A DNA stretch of 64,000 bases. Origin: Haematospirillum sp. H4485 (GTDB lineage: Bacteria > Pseudomonadota > Alphaproteobacteria > Rhodospirillales > Rhodospirillaceae). This document shows positions 27,103 through 37,326 of the stretch, piece by piece (the stretch's first letter is position 1; every line of letters starts with the position of its first letter). Position numbers and translations under genes: made by a program. The notes under the pieces were generated by a model. The model was not told where the DNA came from and did no database searches. It saw only the letters and a list, made by a program, of their open reading frames with translations. The DNA lies in the NCBI RefSeq assembly GCF_012102745.1, contig NZ_JAAVSY010000001.1, positions 1-64,000 on the forward strand, given 5' to 3'.

Positions 27103-27636
27103 GTGGCTGGATCTGATGGAACTGTTATTCGGGAAGCAACCCTGATCGATGCAGATGCATTGGGCCTTATACACAGGATTGGTTTGCAGGCTGCTGTTCC
27201 TTGGGGAATGCCGCCAACAGCCTTGGTTCTGTCGGCCGGTGACCGTGCGGCAGAATGGCGTGAATGGCTGAAGGCCCGCGCAACAACGCGCAATGGCGGC
27301 CAGGCTATGGTAGCGGATTCCATGCATGGTCCTGTCGGTTTTATCTGCGTTGCTCCCGGCCATCCTCCCGGTGTGCCCGAGCACTGGTTGATCAGTCACT
27401 TCACGGTACTGGGTGCGCATCAGAAGCAGGGCCTTGGGCGTCAGCTGTTGAAGGCGGCTTTGGAAAAGGTGGCGCGCGGGCGCGGTGTAAGGGCGGATCT
27501 GTTCGTTCCCTCTGGTGCTCCCTGGGCTGCGGCAGTCGAGCATATGGGGGGACTGCCCGGTGGTGCAGAGCCTTTGGTGCGGGCAGGGATGTCATTTATG
27601 GCAGAGCGGTACAGCTTCTCTGTGCTCTCTGCGTAA
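27103..27636 (+). CDS. GNAT family N-acetyltransferase
   Basis: About 177 residues with a GNAT acetyl-CoA-binding motif in LGAHQKQGLGRQLLKAALEK near residue 115 and a C-terminal FYER-like region (SFMAERYSF). It would acetylate an amine or peptide; the substrate is unknown. I chose the GTG at 27103 because GGGAG lies 8 bases upstream; the frame is open back to 27022 without a ribosome binding site. It precedes gor by about 90 bases and may be co-transcribed. Confidence 0.75.
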   Translation: MAGSDGTVIREATLIDADALGLIHRIGLQAAVPWGMPPTALVLSAGDRAAEWREWLKARATTRNGGQAMVADSMHGPVGFICVAPGHPPGVPEHWLISHFTVLGAHQKQGLGRQLLKAALEKVARGRGVRADLFVPSGAPWAAAVEHMGGLPGGAEPLVRAGMSFMAERYSFSVLSA

Positions 27637-27729
27637 GTCAGGCGGACTTGGCGGTGCCGTTCGTTCCTTCGATGCACGGGCACAGTGCACCATGCAGGCC
27701 GGTGCCCGGACAATAATCAGGAAGATATA

Positions 27730-29100
27730 ATGGCAGCTTTTGATTACGATCTTGTAACGCTTGGTGCCGGATCCGGTGGTGTTCGGGCATCCCGTCTTGC
27801 CGGTGGGTATGGAGCCCGTGTTGCCGTGATCGAGGAAAGCCGGGTTGGCGGAACCTGTGTCGTCCGCGGCTGTGTTCCCAAGAAACTGCTGATCTATGGG
27901 GCCGAGTTTGCCCGTTCCTTTCAGGATGCACGTGGATATGGCTGGAATGTTGGTGATGTCCATCTTGACTGGCCGGCGCTTGTGGCGAGCAAGAACCGAG
28001 AACTTGATCGCCTGGAGACAGTCTACCGCAATACGCTGAAGTCAAATCATGTCGAGCTGGTAGAGGGGCGAGGCAGGCTTGTTGATCCGCATACGGTTGA
28101 GGTCAATGGTCGCCGTATGACGGCACAGAGAATACTGGTCGCTGTTGGTGGGTGGCCTGTCCTGCCGGATATCCCGGGTGTCGAGCATGCCATAACATCC
28201 AACGAGGCGCTGGATTTGCTCCGCTTGCCGGACAGCATTGTGATTGTCGGGGGGGGCTTCATTGCGGTGGAATTCGCTGGCCTCTTCCGTGCCTTGGGAT
28301 GCGCGGTGACCTTGGTTATCCGGGCCGACAATATTCTGCGTGGTTTCGATCAGGATATCCGCGAGCACCTGGTTGCCGAACTTGAACATCAGGGTATTAC
28401 GGTCTGTCGCAAGAGTCAGGTGCAATCTATCCGTTGCGAGAAGGATGATCGCCGGATGGTAACGTTGCAGGATGGCCGGGTCTTGGTCTGTGAGCAGGTT
28501 ATGTACGCAACGGGTCGAGCCCCCAACACGGCGGGTCTGGGGCTGGAAGAAGCCGGGGTTGCGCTGGATCCCCGAACCGGTGCGGTACAGGTTGATGCCT
28601 GGTCCCGGACCAGTATCAGCAGCATATGGGCCGTGGGTGATGTGACAAACCGTATCAACCTGACCCCGGTTGCAATCCGGGAAGGCGCCTGTTTTGCTGA
28701 AACTGAATTCAACAACAACCCCATGACTCCGGACCATGAAAACGTGGCCTCAGCTGTTTTCAGCCAGCCCGCCGTCGGTACGGTTGGCCTGACCGAAGAG
28801 CAGGCGCGTGCCCGTGGCCCGGTTGATGTGTATGTGACCCGCTTTCGTCCGATGAAAAATACCCTTTCAGGGCGCGAGGAACGCACCATGATGAAGCTTC
28901 TGGTCGATCGGGCAACCCAGATTGTGATCGGGGCCCATATGGTTGGTCCTGATGCGCCGGAGATCATCCAGGTGCTCGCTATCGCCGTAAAGGCCGGCCT
29001 GACCAAGAAGGACTTTGATGCGACGGTTGGTATTCATCCCACAGCAGCAGAAGAATTTGTAACCCTGCGTACACCACGGCCTGACCCAGTATCCGTGTGA
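27730..29100 (+). CDS. gor: Glutathione-disulfide reductase
   Basis: A 456-residue FAD-dependent dithiol oxidoreductase. FAD-binding GAGSGGVRASRLA, redox-active GGTCVVRGCVPKK, NAD(P)-binding VGGGFIAVEFAGLFRALG with downstream Arg for NADPH, and the C-terminal catalytic HPTAAEEFVTLR are all present. The VRG before the second Cys is typical of alphaproteobacterial Gor (class lacking the usual GCV-N start). It maintains reduced glutathione in the cytosol. AGGAAG precedes the ATG; the frame opens at 27685. Confidence 0.95.
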   Translation: MAAFDYDLVTLGAGSGGVRASRLAGGYGARVAVIEESRVGGTCVVRGCVPKKLLIYGAEFARSFQDARGYGWNVGDVHLDWPALVASKNRELDRLETVYRNTLKSNHVELVEGRGRLVDPHTVEVNGRRMTAQRILVAVGGWPVLPDIPGVEHAITSNEALDLLRLPDSIVIVGGGFIAVEFAGLFRALGCAVTLVIRADNILRGFDQDIREHLVAELEHQGITVCRKSQVQSIRCEKDDRRMVTLQDGRVLVCEQVMYATGRAPNTAGLGLEEAGVALDPRTGAVQVDAWSRTSISSIWAVGDVTNRINLTPVAIREGACFAETEFNNNPMTPDHENVASAVFSQPAVGTVGLTEEQARARGPVDVYVTRFRPMKNTLSGREERTMMKLLVDRATQIVIGAHMVGPDAPEIIQVLAIAVKAGLTKKDFDATVGIHPTAAEEFVTLRTPRPDPVSV

Positions 29101-29349
29101 TTTGTTATAAGTACACGTCTTGATGCAAAGGGAATCCTGTTTCAGTGGTGTATTCTTTGCCCCAATGCGTTGCTCTGCAGACCGTTGCTCCGGGCCCATA
29201 AAAAGGGTGGCGAGGTAACCGGCTGACTTTTTTGCCTGCTTTTGGTCTGTTGGCTTGCGTCTGTATGCGGATGGAGCCTATATCTCGGACTCCCTGTTGT
29301 TTTTGTCAGAGTCTTTTTCTCTGTCTGCTTTAAGAAGGATGATGGTGTT

Positions 29350-30768
29350 ATGTCTGGAAAATGGACCCCCGAAAGCTGGAGGAGCATTGTGCACTCGGCA
29401 GTAGAGGCGGGGTGGCCATTTGAGACATTCCAGATGCCGACCTATCCTGATCCACAGAAGCTTCAAGCTGTAGAAGATTCCTTGCGGGGCCTGCCGCCTC
29501 TGGTTTTTGCCGGGGAAGCTCGTCGTCTGCGCAGTGCCTTGGCCGAGGTCGCTGAAGGGCGGGCCTTTATGCTCCAGGGCGGTGATTGCGCGGAAAGCTT
29601 CTCGGAGTTCCGGGCTGATTCGATCCGCGATACCTTCCGTGTTATTCTGCAAATGGCGATTGTCCTGACCTTCGGTGCATCGTGCCCGGTTGTGAAGGTT
29701 GGGCGCATGGCCGGCCAGTTTGCCAAGCCCCGGTCTGCTGCAACGGAAATGCAGGATGGCCAGGAGCTGCCCAGTTACCGGGGTGACATGATCAATGGCC
29801 CGGATTTTACCTTGCAGGACCGTACGCCGGATCCGCAGCGCATGATGCAGGTTTACAACCAGTCTGCAGCGACCCTGAACCTGTTGCGTGCCTTTGCAGA
29901 AGGTGGTTACGCCGATCTGCACAAGGTTCATCAGTGGACATTAGGCTTTGTCAATGGCTCTGAACAGGTGGCTCGTTACCAGGAAATGGCAGACCGTATC
30001 CAGGAAGCCCTGTGCTTCATGGATGCATGCGGCCTGACGGGGGAGCGTGTACCCCAGTTGCGCAAGACGGACTTCTACACATCACACGAGGCGCTTCTGC
30101 TGCCCTATGAGCAGGCACTGACCCGTGTGGACTCCACAACAGGGGACTGGTACTGCTGTTCCGCCCATCTGCTGTGGATTGGCGAGCGTACCCGCGATCC
30201 CGAAGGGCCGCATGTGGAGTTTCTGCGCGGCGTCCAGAATCCGGTGGCTGTCAAGGTTGGTCCGGGGACAACGCCGGACGTGCTCCTGCGGCTGTGTGAT
30301 ATTCTCAATCCCGCTAACGAGGCGGGGCGCCTGACCCTGATTACCCGTATGGGGGCAGAGGCTCTGGGGGCGCGTCTGCCTGCCCTGATCCGTGCTGTGC
30401 AACGCGAGGGGCGCAAGGTTGTGTGGTCTTGCGATCCGATGCATGCCAACACCCACAAGGCTGCCAATGGCTACAAGACCCGTTGTTTCGACCGCATCTT
30501 GGCCGAGGTGCGGACATTCTTCGCCGTCCATCGGGCTGAAGGCAGCCATGCCGGGGCTTTGCACCTGGAACTGACCGGGCGTGATGTGACGGAGTGTATC
30601 GGCGGATCCCAGGCTATTACCGAAGCTAGGCTGGGGGATGCCTATCATACCTTTTGTGATCCCCGCCTGAATGCGGCCCAGTCTTTGGACCTTGCCTTCC
30701 TGGTCGCCCAGGCCCTGAAGGAGGAGCGACGGGGGCAGCCATTGTCCGGGTTCGCCGTGGGAGCCTGA
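29350..30768 (+). CDS. aroG: 3-deoxy-7-phosphoheptulonate synthase, class II
   Basis: A 472-residue class II (plant/Mycobacterium type) DAHP synthase that starts the shikimate pathway from PEP and erythrose-4-phosphate. Landmarks are the N-terminal [26 protein letters not shown] with the metal-binding Cys, [14 protein letters not shown], and [21 protein letters not shown]-like [15 protein letters not shown]. The ATG at 29350 follows AAGGATG. A ~250-base leader precedes it; I see no convincing attenuator peptide. The gene symbol is a convenience; class II genes are also called aroH or aroF. Confidence 0.93.
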   Translation: MSGKWTPESWRSIVHSAVEAGWPFETFQMPTYPDPQKLQAVEDSLRGLPPLVFAGEARRLRSALAEVAEGRAFMLQGGDCAESFSEFRADSIRDTFRVILQMAIVLTFGASCPVVKVGRMAGQFAKPRSAATEMQDGQELPSYRGDMINGPDFTLQDRTPDPQRMMQVYNQSAATLNLLRAFAEGGYADLHKVHQWTLGFVNGSEQVARYQEMADRIQEALCFMDACGLTGERVPQLRKTDFYTSHEALLLPYEQALTRVDSTTGDWYCCSAHLLWIGERTRDPEGPHVEFLRGVQNPVAVKVGPGTTPDVLLRLCDILNPANEAGRLTLITRMGAEALGARLPALIRAVQREGRKVVWSCDPMHANTHKAANGYKTRCFDRILAEVRTFFAVHRAEGSHAGALHLELTGRDVTECIGGSQAITEARLGDAYHTFCDPRLNAAQSLDLAFLVAQALKEERRGQPLSGFAVGA

Positions 30769-30818
30769 TCGGTCGCGTTGTTTGTTCTGCTTTGGTCTGG
30801 GGCGCAAAGGATATCATC

Positions 30819-31964
30819 TTGGAAGGATTGCTGGACAGGTTTCCCCCTTCGCCTGATTCTGTTCGGGCGTGGACCGACGCGTATTTTGCCCGTACCCGGA
30901 ACATTATTGAGCGGTTTGGTGATATTGATGTCACCTATGCTGTTTTCTTGCGCCGCCCGGTTCTGGCTGCAACGCGCATGGCGCGTGAGTGGCTGGAGGC
31001 TGTTGTTTCCAAAGACGGGCCGGGTGTGTGTGTTGAGGAACCCTTTGCGGAAGGGGACCGTGTTGGTGCGGGGGAGCCGCTTCTTTTTGTGACCGGTCGT
31101 TTCTCTGTTCTGGTCGAGCTGGAAACACTGTTGTTACAGAAACTGGGCGCTGCCTGCGTTGCCGCCTGGCAGGCCGAAGCCATGTGCAGCGAGCTGCCTC
31201 ATGTTGATTTTCTGGCCATGGATGCACGGCATTGTGCTGGAACCGAGATGGCTGCCCTGATGGCCTATGCGGCCTCTGTTGGCTCTGCTGCTGCCCGCAA
31301 GAGGGCTGGTGCGCGTGGTTTTACGGGCAATGCCACAGATGCGACAGCGCACTGGTTTGGCCGTAGTGAGGGTATGGGGACCATGCCGCATGCCTTGATT
31401 GGCTATGCCGGGTCAACGGTGCAGGCCGCCAGGATGTATCATGAAACGTTCCCTGATGATCCTCTAATAGTCTTGGTGGATTACTTCGGGCAGGAAGTGG
31501 ATGACGCTCTTGAGGTATGCCGTACTTTCCCGGATCTGGCCGTGGCGGGGCGCCTTGCCGTGCGTCTGGATACGCATGGCGGGCGTTTTCTGCAAGGGCT
31601 TGATCCTCAATCCAGCTATGCTGTTCTGGATCAACATGCTCCTCAGGCCATTCGCGGTTATCGTACGGATCGGGAGCTGAAGCATCTGATTGGAACGGGC
31701 GTATCGGCGGCAGCTATATGGCACGTGCGTGATTGCCTGGACAAGGCAGGTTTCCCCGGTGTGCGGATTGTGGCCTCATCGGGTTTTACTCCGGAGAAGT
31801 GCCGTGTTATCGGGTATGCTCGGGCGCCGGTGGATGTGATTGGAACAGGCAGTTTCCTACCGGATTCCTGGCAGGAGACCTATGCAACGGCTGATATTAT
31901 TGCCTATGGAGGGGAACCCAGGGTGAAGGTTGGCCGTGAATTTCTGCTGCGCCGTTCATGTTAA
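30819..31964 (+). CDS. pncB: Nicotinate phosphoribosyltransferase
   Basis: About 381 residues, converting nicotinate and PRPP to nicotinate mononucleotide. DARHCAGTEMAAL, GFTGNATDATAHWFG, GTMPHALIGYAG and the C-terminal VIGTGSFLPDSW match nicotinate phosphoribosyltransferases. A TTG start at 30819 is preferred because AAAGGA lies 7 bases upstream; the frame is open from 30792. It lies two gene positions before the end of the NAD-recycling pair with nadE, suggesting a salvage role. Confidence 0.88.
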   Translation: MEGLLDRFPPSPDSVRAWTDAYFARTRNIIERFGDIDVTYAVFLRRPVLAATRMAREWLEAVVSKDGPGVCVEEPFAEGDRVGAGEPLLFVTGRFSVLVELETLLLQKLGAACVAAWQAEAMCSELPHVDFLAMDARHCAGTEMAALMAYAASVGSAAARKRAGARGFTGNATDATAHWFGRSEGMGTMPHALIGYAGSTVQAARMYHETFPDDPLIVLVDYFGQEVDDALEVCRTFPDLAVAGRLAVRLDTHGGRFLQGLDPQSSYAVLDQHAPQAIRGYRTDRELKHLIGTGVSAAAIWHVRDCLDKAGFPGVRIVASSGFTPEKCRVIGYARAPVDVIGTGSFLPDSWQETYATADIIAYGGEPRVKVGREFLLRRSC

Positions 31965-32096
31965 CTGTATGCGGCTTGGTAATCGTTCCTTTCATATCTT
32001 TTTACCTGCGGCTTGGTGTGTTCTGTCGTCTTGCGCGTTGACAGGGGTCTGTCTCCATCCTAGCTTGCCGGACTTCGCTGGTTTTGATATCGCAGA

Positions 32097-33779
32097 ATGA
32101 TCATGGTGATGGCTGATACCCTGAAGCTGGCGCTGGCGCAGCTCAATCCGACTGTTGGTGCCATCCGGGCCAATGCGGCACTGGTTCGGGATGCCAGAGA
32201 CAAAGCTGCGGCAGAAGGAGCCAATCTTCTGATAACCGGTGAGCTGGTCCTGTGTGGATACCCGCCCGAGGATTTGGTATATCGCCCGGCCTTCCTGGAT
32301 ATGATAGAGAGTGAGCTTCAGGCTCTTGCCGCCCTCACAGCGGATGGTGGACCCGCCCTTCTGGTCGGCGCTCCTTGGCGGCAGAGCGGTGCACTTTACA
32401 ACGCGGCCTTGGTTCTGGATGGGGGGGTGATTCAGGGTGTTATTCTGAAGCATCACCTGCCGAACTATGGCGTTTTTGACGAGGTACGGGTTTTTTCTGC
32501 AGGCTCTCTGCCGCAGCCGGTCACGGTGCGTGGTGTTCGCATGGGGGTGATGGTTTGTGAGGATATGTGGTTCCCGGATGTGTCACGCTCTCTTGCCCTT
32601 AACGGGGCAGAGCTGCTGGTGGTGCTCAACGGTTCTCCGTGGGAACTGGACAAAATTGCCGAAAGGCAGCAGCACGCCGCGGCCCGCGTGGGCGAAACCG
32701 GTTTGGCTTTGGTTTATGTCAACCAGGTAGGTGGTCAGGATGAATTGGTGTTTGATGGATCTTCCTTCGTTCTCGGGTGCGATGCTGCCGTGTGCCATGC
32801 CGCGCCGCCGTGGGATGAAGGCGTCACATTTTGCACGTGGTCGCGCCGAAATGCGCGATGGTGGCCGGACGGGGGGGCGTCGTTCCCTGCCGCGTATCCG
32901 CGGCGGGAAGAATATATCTACCGGGCTTTGGTTCTTGGCTTGCGCGACTACGTAACCAAAAATGCGTTTCCCGGCGTTCTGCTGGGACTTTCGGGGGGCA
33001 TTGACAGTGCCCTGTCGGCCGCAATCGCGGTGGATGCGCTGGGTGCCGACCGTGTCTGGTGTGTGATGATGCCGTCGGTCTATACGTCGCGCGAAAGTCT
33101 GGATGATGCTGCCGAGGTTGCGCGTCTGTTGGGGTGCCGTCTTGATACCATTCCCATTGCTCCGGCTGTTGATGCGTGGGATCAGATGCTGGCTCCTCTC
33201 TTTTCCGGTCATCTGCCCGATATTACCGAAGAAAATTTGCAGTCCCGCACGCGGGGTGTGATCCTGATGGGGCTTTCCAACAAATTTGGCCCGATGGTTC
33301 TGTCAACGGGCAACAAGTCCGAGATGAGCACCGGGTATGCGACCCTGTACGGTGATATGTGCGGCGGGTATTCTGTTTTGAAGGATATCTACAAGACCAC
33401 GGTCTTTGCTGTATCGGAATGGCGCAATATCCGTTGCCCGCAGGGGCTTCTTGGGCCGGCCGGGCCTGTCATGCCGCGGCGGGTCATTGACAAGCCACCC
33501 ACGGCGGAACTGCGCCACGACCAGAAAGATGAAGACAGTTTGCCCCCATATCCGGTGCTGGATTCTATCTTGGAGAAACTGATTGAGGAGCGCAAAAGCG
33601 TTTCGGCTGTTGCGGCAGAAACAGGCTACCCTCAGGCCGAGGTTGAAAGGGTATGGGTGCTGTTGAATCGTGCGGAATACAAGCGTCGTCAAGCCCCGCC
33701 CGGTGTCAAGATCACCCGTTGTGCATTCGGGCGCGAGCGCCGCTATCCGTTGACCAATGCTTTTGTAAAACTGGCCTGA
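32097..33779 (+). CDS. nadE: Glutamine-dependent NAD+ synthetase
   Basis: A 560-residue two-domain enzyme. The N-terminal nitrilase-type glutaminase has its Glu in LITGELVLCGYPPEDL, Lys in ILKHHLPNYGVFDE and Cys in MVCEDMWFPD. The C-terminal synthetase has the P-loop LSGGIDSALSAAIA and STGNKSEMSTGYATLYGD. It amidates nicotinate adenine dinucleotide to NAD+. The start could be the ATG at 32097, 32103 or 32109; no clear ribosome binding site separates them. It follows pncB, so both ends of the Preiss-Handler route lie together, though nadD is not here. Confidence 0.96.
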   Translation: MIMVMADTLKLALAQLNPTVGAIRANAALVRDARDKAAAEGANLLITGELVLCGYPPEDLVYRPAFLDMIESELQALAALTADGGPALLVGAPWRQSGALYNAALVLDGGVIQGVILKHHLPNYGVFDEVRVFSAGSLPQPVTVRGVRMGVMVCEDMWFPDVSRSLALNGAELLVVLNGSPWELDKIAERQQHAAARVGETGLALVYVNQVGGQDELVFDGSSFVLGCDAAVCHAAPPWDEGVTFCTWSRRNARWWPDGGASFPAAYPRREEYIYRALVLGLRDYVTKNAFPGVLLGLSGGIDSALSAAIAVDALGADRVWCVMMPSVYTSRESLDDAAEVARLLGCRLDTIPIAPAVDAWDQMLAPLFSGHLPDITEENLQSRTRGVILMGLSNKFGPMVLSTGNKSEMSTGYATLYGDMCGGYSVLKDIYKTTVFAVSEWRNIRCPQGLLGPAGPVMPRRVIDKPPTAELRHDQKDEDSLPPYPVLDSILEKLIEERKSVSAVAAETGYPQAEVERVWVLLNRAEYKRRQAPPGVKITRCAFGRERRYPLTNAFVKLA

Positions 33780-33810
33780 GGTTATCCGGGCTTTCTGGAA
33801 AACATACTGA

Positions 33811-35148
33811 ATGTCTGTTCGTGTTCGCTTTGCTCCTTCCCCCACCGGTGCCCTTCATATGGGCAATATCCGTCTGGCTGTTATTAATTTCCTGCTTGCG
33901 GGCGGTGATCCGGAGCGCTTTGTTCTGCGCTATGATGATACAGACCGGGAGCGTTCCAGGCCTGAATTCATCGAAGGCATAGCCCGTGACCTGCGCTGGT
34001 TGGGCATTGAATGGGGGCAGGAGTTTTTCCAGTCGCGTCGGCTTGATCTGTATATGCAGGCGCGGGACCGCCTGATTGCCGATGGTCGCCTGTATCCTTG
34101 TTACGAGACACCCGAAGAACTGGAATATATGCGCAACCGGCAGCGTGCACGGGGCTTGCCTCCTGTTTATGACCGCTCGGCATTGGCGCTGACATCGGAG
34201 CAGAAGGAAACCCTGGAGCAACAGGGACGGCGCCCGCACTGGCGATTCCGGCTCGATCCCGGAGAGATACGCTGGACGGACCTGGTTCGTGGTGAGTGTG
34301 TTTATAACGCAGCCCACTTGGCCGATCCGGTTGTGATACGGGAAGATGGCAGCTTTTTATATTTGTTGCCGTCGGTTGTTGACGATGTTGCGATGGGCAT
34401 AACCCATGTTGTGCGGGGTGAGGATCACGTAACCAATACGGCGGTCCAGATCCAGATGTTCCATGCCTTGGGGGGAAGTCTGCCGGCGTTTGCCCATCTT
34501 CCCCTGTTGGTTGGAGCGGATGGGCACAAGCTGTCCAAGCGCAGCGGCAGTTTGTCTGTGGCGGAGTTGCGTGACAAGGGGGTTGAGCCACTGGCTGTCC
34601 ATGCCCTTTTGGCGCGTCTTGGCTCTTCAGGTGCGGTGGAGCCGGTTCAGGATGTGCAGGTTCTGATCCGGGATTTTGATCTCGGGCGCTTTGGGCGTGG
34701 TACCCCGAGGCTGGATGAAGCCGATTTGATGCGTCTGACAGAAAAACTGGTCCATGGCATGGGCTGGGATCAGGTTGCCCAACGCCTTCGGTCCCTGGGT
34801 TGTGATCTGGCCGACGAGTCCTTCTGGTTGGCTGTTCGTCCTAACGTGCAGACGGTTGCCGATACCCTGCCGTGGTACCGTATTTTACATGGCCCAATGG
34901 TTCCTGTTTGCGAAGATCCAGCTTTCCTGGTCGAAGCTGCTTCCTTGCTTCCGCCAGAGCCATGGGACGAGCAGACCTGGAAGCAGTGGACAGGGGTTGT
35001 GTCCACGCAAACCGGGCGAAAAGGCAAAGCCTTGTTCATGCCACTGCGCTTGGCCCTGACCGGTTTAGATCATGGTCCGGAGCTTAAGATTCTTCTACCC
35101 TTGCTTGGGCGTGGTCGCGTTCTGCAGCGGCTGGGGGGTGCTGCCTAA
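33811..35148 (+). CDS. gltX: Glutamate-tRNA ligase
   Basis: A 445-residue class I aminoacyl-tRNA synthetase. The HIGH box is in PSPTGALHMGNIR and the KMSKS box in GHKLSKRSGS. The catalytic domain has RYDDTDRERS. Alphaproteobacteria often carry two GltX copies; a second would lie elsewhere. It starts 31 bases after nadE on the same strand. Its TAA stop overlaps the TAG stop of the convergent TSUP gene. Confidence 0.95.
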   Translation: MSVRVRFAPSPTGALHMGNIRLAVINFLLAGGDPERFVLRYDDTDRERSRPEFIEGIARDLRWLGIEWGQEFFQSRRLDLYMQARDRLIADGRLYPCYETPEELEYMRNRQRARGLPPVYDRSALALTSEQKETLEQQGRRPHWRFRLDPGEIRWTDLVRGECVYNAAHLADPVVIREDGSFLYLLPSVVDDVAMGITHVVRGEDHVTNTAVQIQMFHALGGSLPAFAHLPLLVGADGHKLSKRSGSLSVAELRDKGVEPLAVHALLARLGSSGAVEPVQDVQVLIRDFDLGRFGRGTPRLDEADLMRLTEKLVHGMGWDQVAQRLRSLGCDLADESFWLAVRPNVQTVADTLPWYRILHGPMVPVCEDPAFLVEAASLLPPEPWDEQTWKQWTGVVSTQTGRKGKALFMPLRLALTGLDHGPELKILLPLLGRGRVLQRLGGAA

Positions 35149-35990
35149 CTCTGGAGATTCCAGAGCATGCGCAGGCTTGTCACGAAAAGAAACAGGGCAA
35201 AGACTTGGCGCAGTCTGTGTGGTTTGACCGTATGTGAAACCCGTGCCCCCCATGGGGCAAAGCAGGCGCTGAGTGGTGCAAGAACCAGTGCGCCGGGCAG
35301 GCTTATGTAGCCCAGCGACCAGGGGGGGCGCCCGGGGGTATCCATTCCGGCCATGGCGAACCCGACCGCGCCGGGAATCCCTATCGCCAGACCAAGTGCA
35401 CTGGCCGTTGCAACAGCGCGGTGTATGGGGACAGAGAAAGCTGTCATGGCCGGCACGCTTAATGTTGCTCCGCCAATGCCCATCAATGTGGCAAGTGTGC
35501 CGATCAGGGTGCCTAGGCAGAGTTGCCCCAAAGTTCCCGGCATCCGGATGGTGAAAGAAGGTCCTGACGGGCCGAGGGCCATGTGGAGGGCGACCAGAAG
35601 AGCTGTAACCGAGAACACGGTAGTCAGGACGTATCCCTTGACTGATGCTGCTATGATACCTGCCAGAACAGAGCCTGCGACAATGCCGGGTGCCCATGTC
35701 TTCAGCAGGTCTGCATCGATGGCATGACGACGGTAGTGCGACCATGATGATGACAGGGCCGTCGGGACAATGACGGCCAAGGACGTTCCAACAGCCATGT
35801 GCATCCGTATACTGTCATCAATGCCCGGGGTTGCCAGCAGGTGGAACAGGGCAGGGACCATGATGATCCCACCGCCAACCCCCAGAAGCCCTGCCAGAAA
35901 TCCGGCAGCAATGCCGGTTCCGACAAAACCGGCAGCAAGGATGAGAATGCTGAGTGTTGTATCGGTGCTCACCGTATTGGTCCATGCCAT
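35145..35990 (-). CDS. TauE/SafE (TSUP) family membrane transporter
   Basis: A 281-residue inner-membrane protein with about eight hydrophobic segments. The family signature GFLAGLLGVGGGIIMVPAL lies in the first repeat, and GIGGATLSVPAM occurs in the second. Relatives export sulfite, sulfoacetate or other organosulfur anions; the substrate is not evident here. The start at 35990 has only a weak upstream site. The stop overlaps that of gltX by 2-4 bases. Confidence 0.88.
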   Translation of the reverse strand: MAWTNTVSTDTTLSILILAAGFVGTGIAAGFLAGLLGVGGGIIMVPALFHLLATPGIDDSIRMHMAVGTSLAVIVPTALSSSWSHYRRHAIDADLLKTWAPGIVAGSVLAGIIAASVKGYVLTTVFSVTALLVALHMALGPSGPSFTIRMPGTLGQLCLGTLIGTLATLMGIGGATLSVPAMTAFSVPIHRAVATASALGLAIGIPGAVGFAMAGMDTPGRPPWSLGYISLPGALVLAPLSACFAPWGARVSHTVKPHRLRQVFALFLFVTSLRMLWNLQS

Positions 35991-36093
35991 GTGCAGGGCC
36001 AGCCAAGATGAGCCACATTCATGGGGCTGTCAAAGTGATGGGTTCCCTTCGGGCAAGAGATTATGTCTTGGTAACACAAAGGGGGGGGCTGTT

Positions 36094-37094
36094 TTATGGA
36101 TTTGGAACCAGCCGTTTGTCGTGAGGGGTCCTTGTTTCGTGCCTGTTGGCGTTGCCTGCCGTTGTAATGTGTGTGCTTTCCGTAATGCCGGAGCATTCCA
36201 GGATACGATGGCCCGTGCGGGCCTCAAAGTCATGGAACATGTGGTCCGGCAGGGAACCTGTGTCAGACAGGAACAGGCGGATATTCTGGGTGGATACGCG
36301 ACCCAGCCCGGATTTTTGCAACAGCTTCTCGTAGGAAGATGGTGTTCCCGTGAAGATGGTGCAGCGGGGTAGGCTGGCCAGAACGGTGTCTACGTTGAAG
36401 GAGGGAAGCCATATCATGCTTGCCCCCGCAAGCAAGGCGCAATGGCACCCGATAGACAGGCCATAAGCCTGAAACATGGGTACGGTATGCAGAACGATAT
36501 CCTGATCTGTGATATGCCACGCCTGTATGATGTTCTGCGCCACGGACAGTAGATTGCCATGGGATAGCAAGGAGCCACTCTGCTGTCCTTTGGCGTCAGA
36601 ACGATACGGTATGACTGCCGGGTCATCGGGATGACATTCCACGATCGGGAACTGATCTGATCCTTTGCTGCCATGAATGGCAAAAGTTCCGTTGTGATGT
36701 GTCCCCAAAGTCAGCACATGATGAATATCGAAGCGCTGCGCCAAGGCATGAAAGTGCTCTTCCTGTTCCGGTTCGACGATCAGGACCTGTGGTCTGGTGT
36801 CATGCAGATATGGTCCAGTGCCTGCCCCTCATGATCCGGGTTGATGGGGATAAAGACCACGCCCGCCCTCAGGCAGGCCAGATGAAGCAACAGAAGCTCG
36901 GGTGATTTTTGTACCCGTACGGCGATACGGTCACCTTTTTGCAGGTCAAGCCGGTACAGGCTGTCTGCATAGCGGGCCGACCATTCTGCTGCCATGGTCC
37001 AGGTGATGGTTCGACCACCGGGTGTATCCAGCAGAATACGATTCCCGTTGGCAGGTGATCGCGCGTATATGCTGGCGTAAAAAGAGCCTGTCAT
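36094..37094 (-). pseudogene. Acyl-CoA synthetase (MatB-like) remnant, frameshifted and truncated
   Basis: Two minus-strand frames join into the N-terminal ~330 residues of an AMP-forming acyl-CoA synthetase resembling malonyl-CoA synthetase. Piece 1 (37094-~36808) shows the GRTITWTMAAEWSARYADSL and KSPELLLLHLACLRAGVVFIP segments. Piece 2 resumes as LHDTRPQVLIVEP and continues to GHRILECSGITES. One base appears to be missing near 36805-36812. The ATP-binding motif usually YTSGTTGxxKG reads PYRSDAKGQQSG. The last ~170 residues, with the second adenylation subdomain and catalytic Lys, are absent. This is gene decay rather than a sequencing slip. Confidence 0.8.
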
Positions 37095-37326
37095 GAATCT
37101 TCTGCCTTTCCCCATGTGATGTCTGTTCTTTGTGCCCCCCGGCATCACATCCTATTTTACCTGGTTTCCTGGATCTGTCAGGTTTTTGGTATTGTCGATT
37201 ATCTCTGCTTGGTCGTGGCGCCATGTGTGCGGCGGGATTTTCATGCTACGGTGACCAGAAAGGAAATCACGGAGCTGAAGTCCGTATTCATCCGGGTTCA
37301 GTCTGTGCATGGGGATGGGGGATCGC

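Noticed and set aside
29242-29349. Trp/Tyr/Phe-rich codons upstream of the DAHP synthase, possible attenuator peptide
   Set aside because: They are in frame with the gene and have no stop codon, so they do not form a separate leader peptide.
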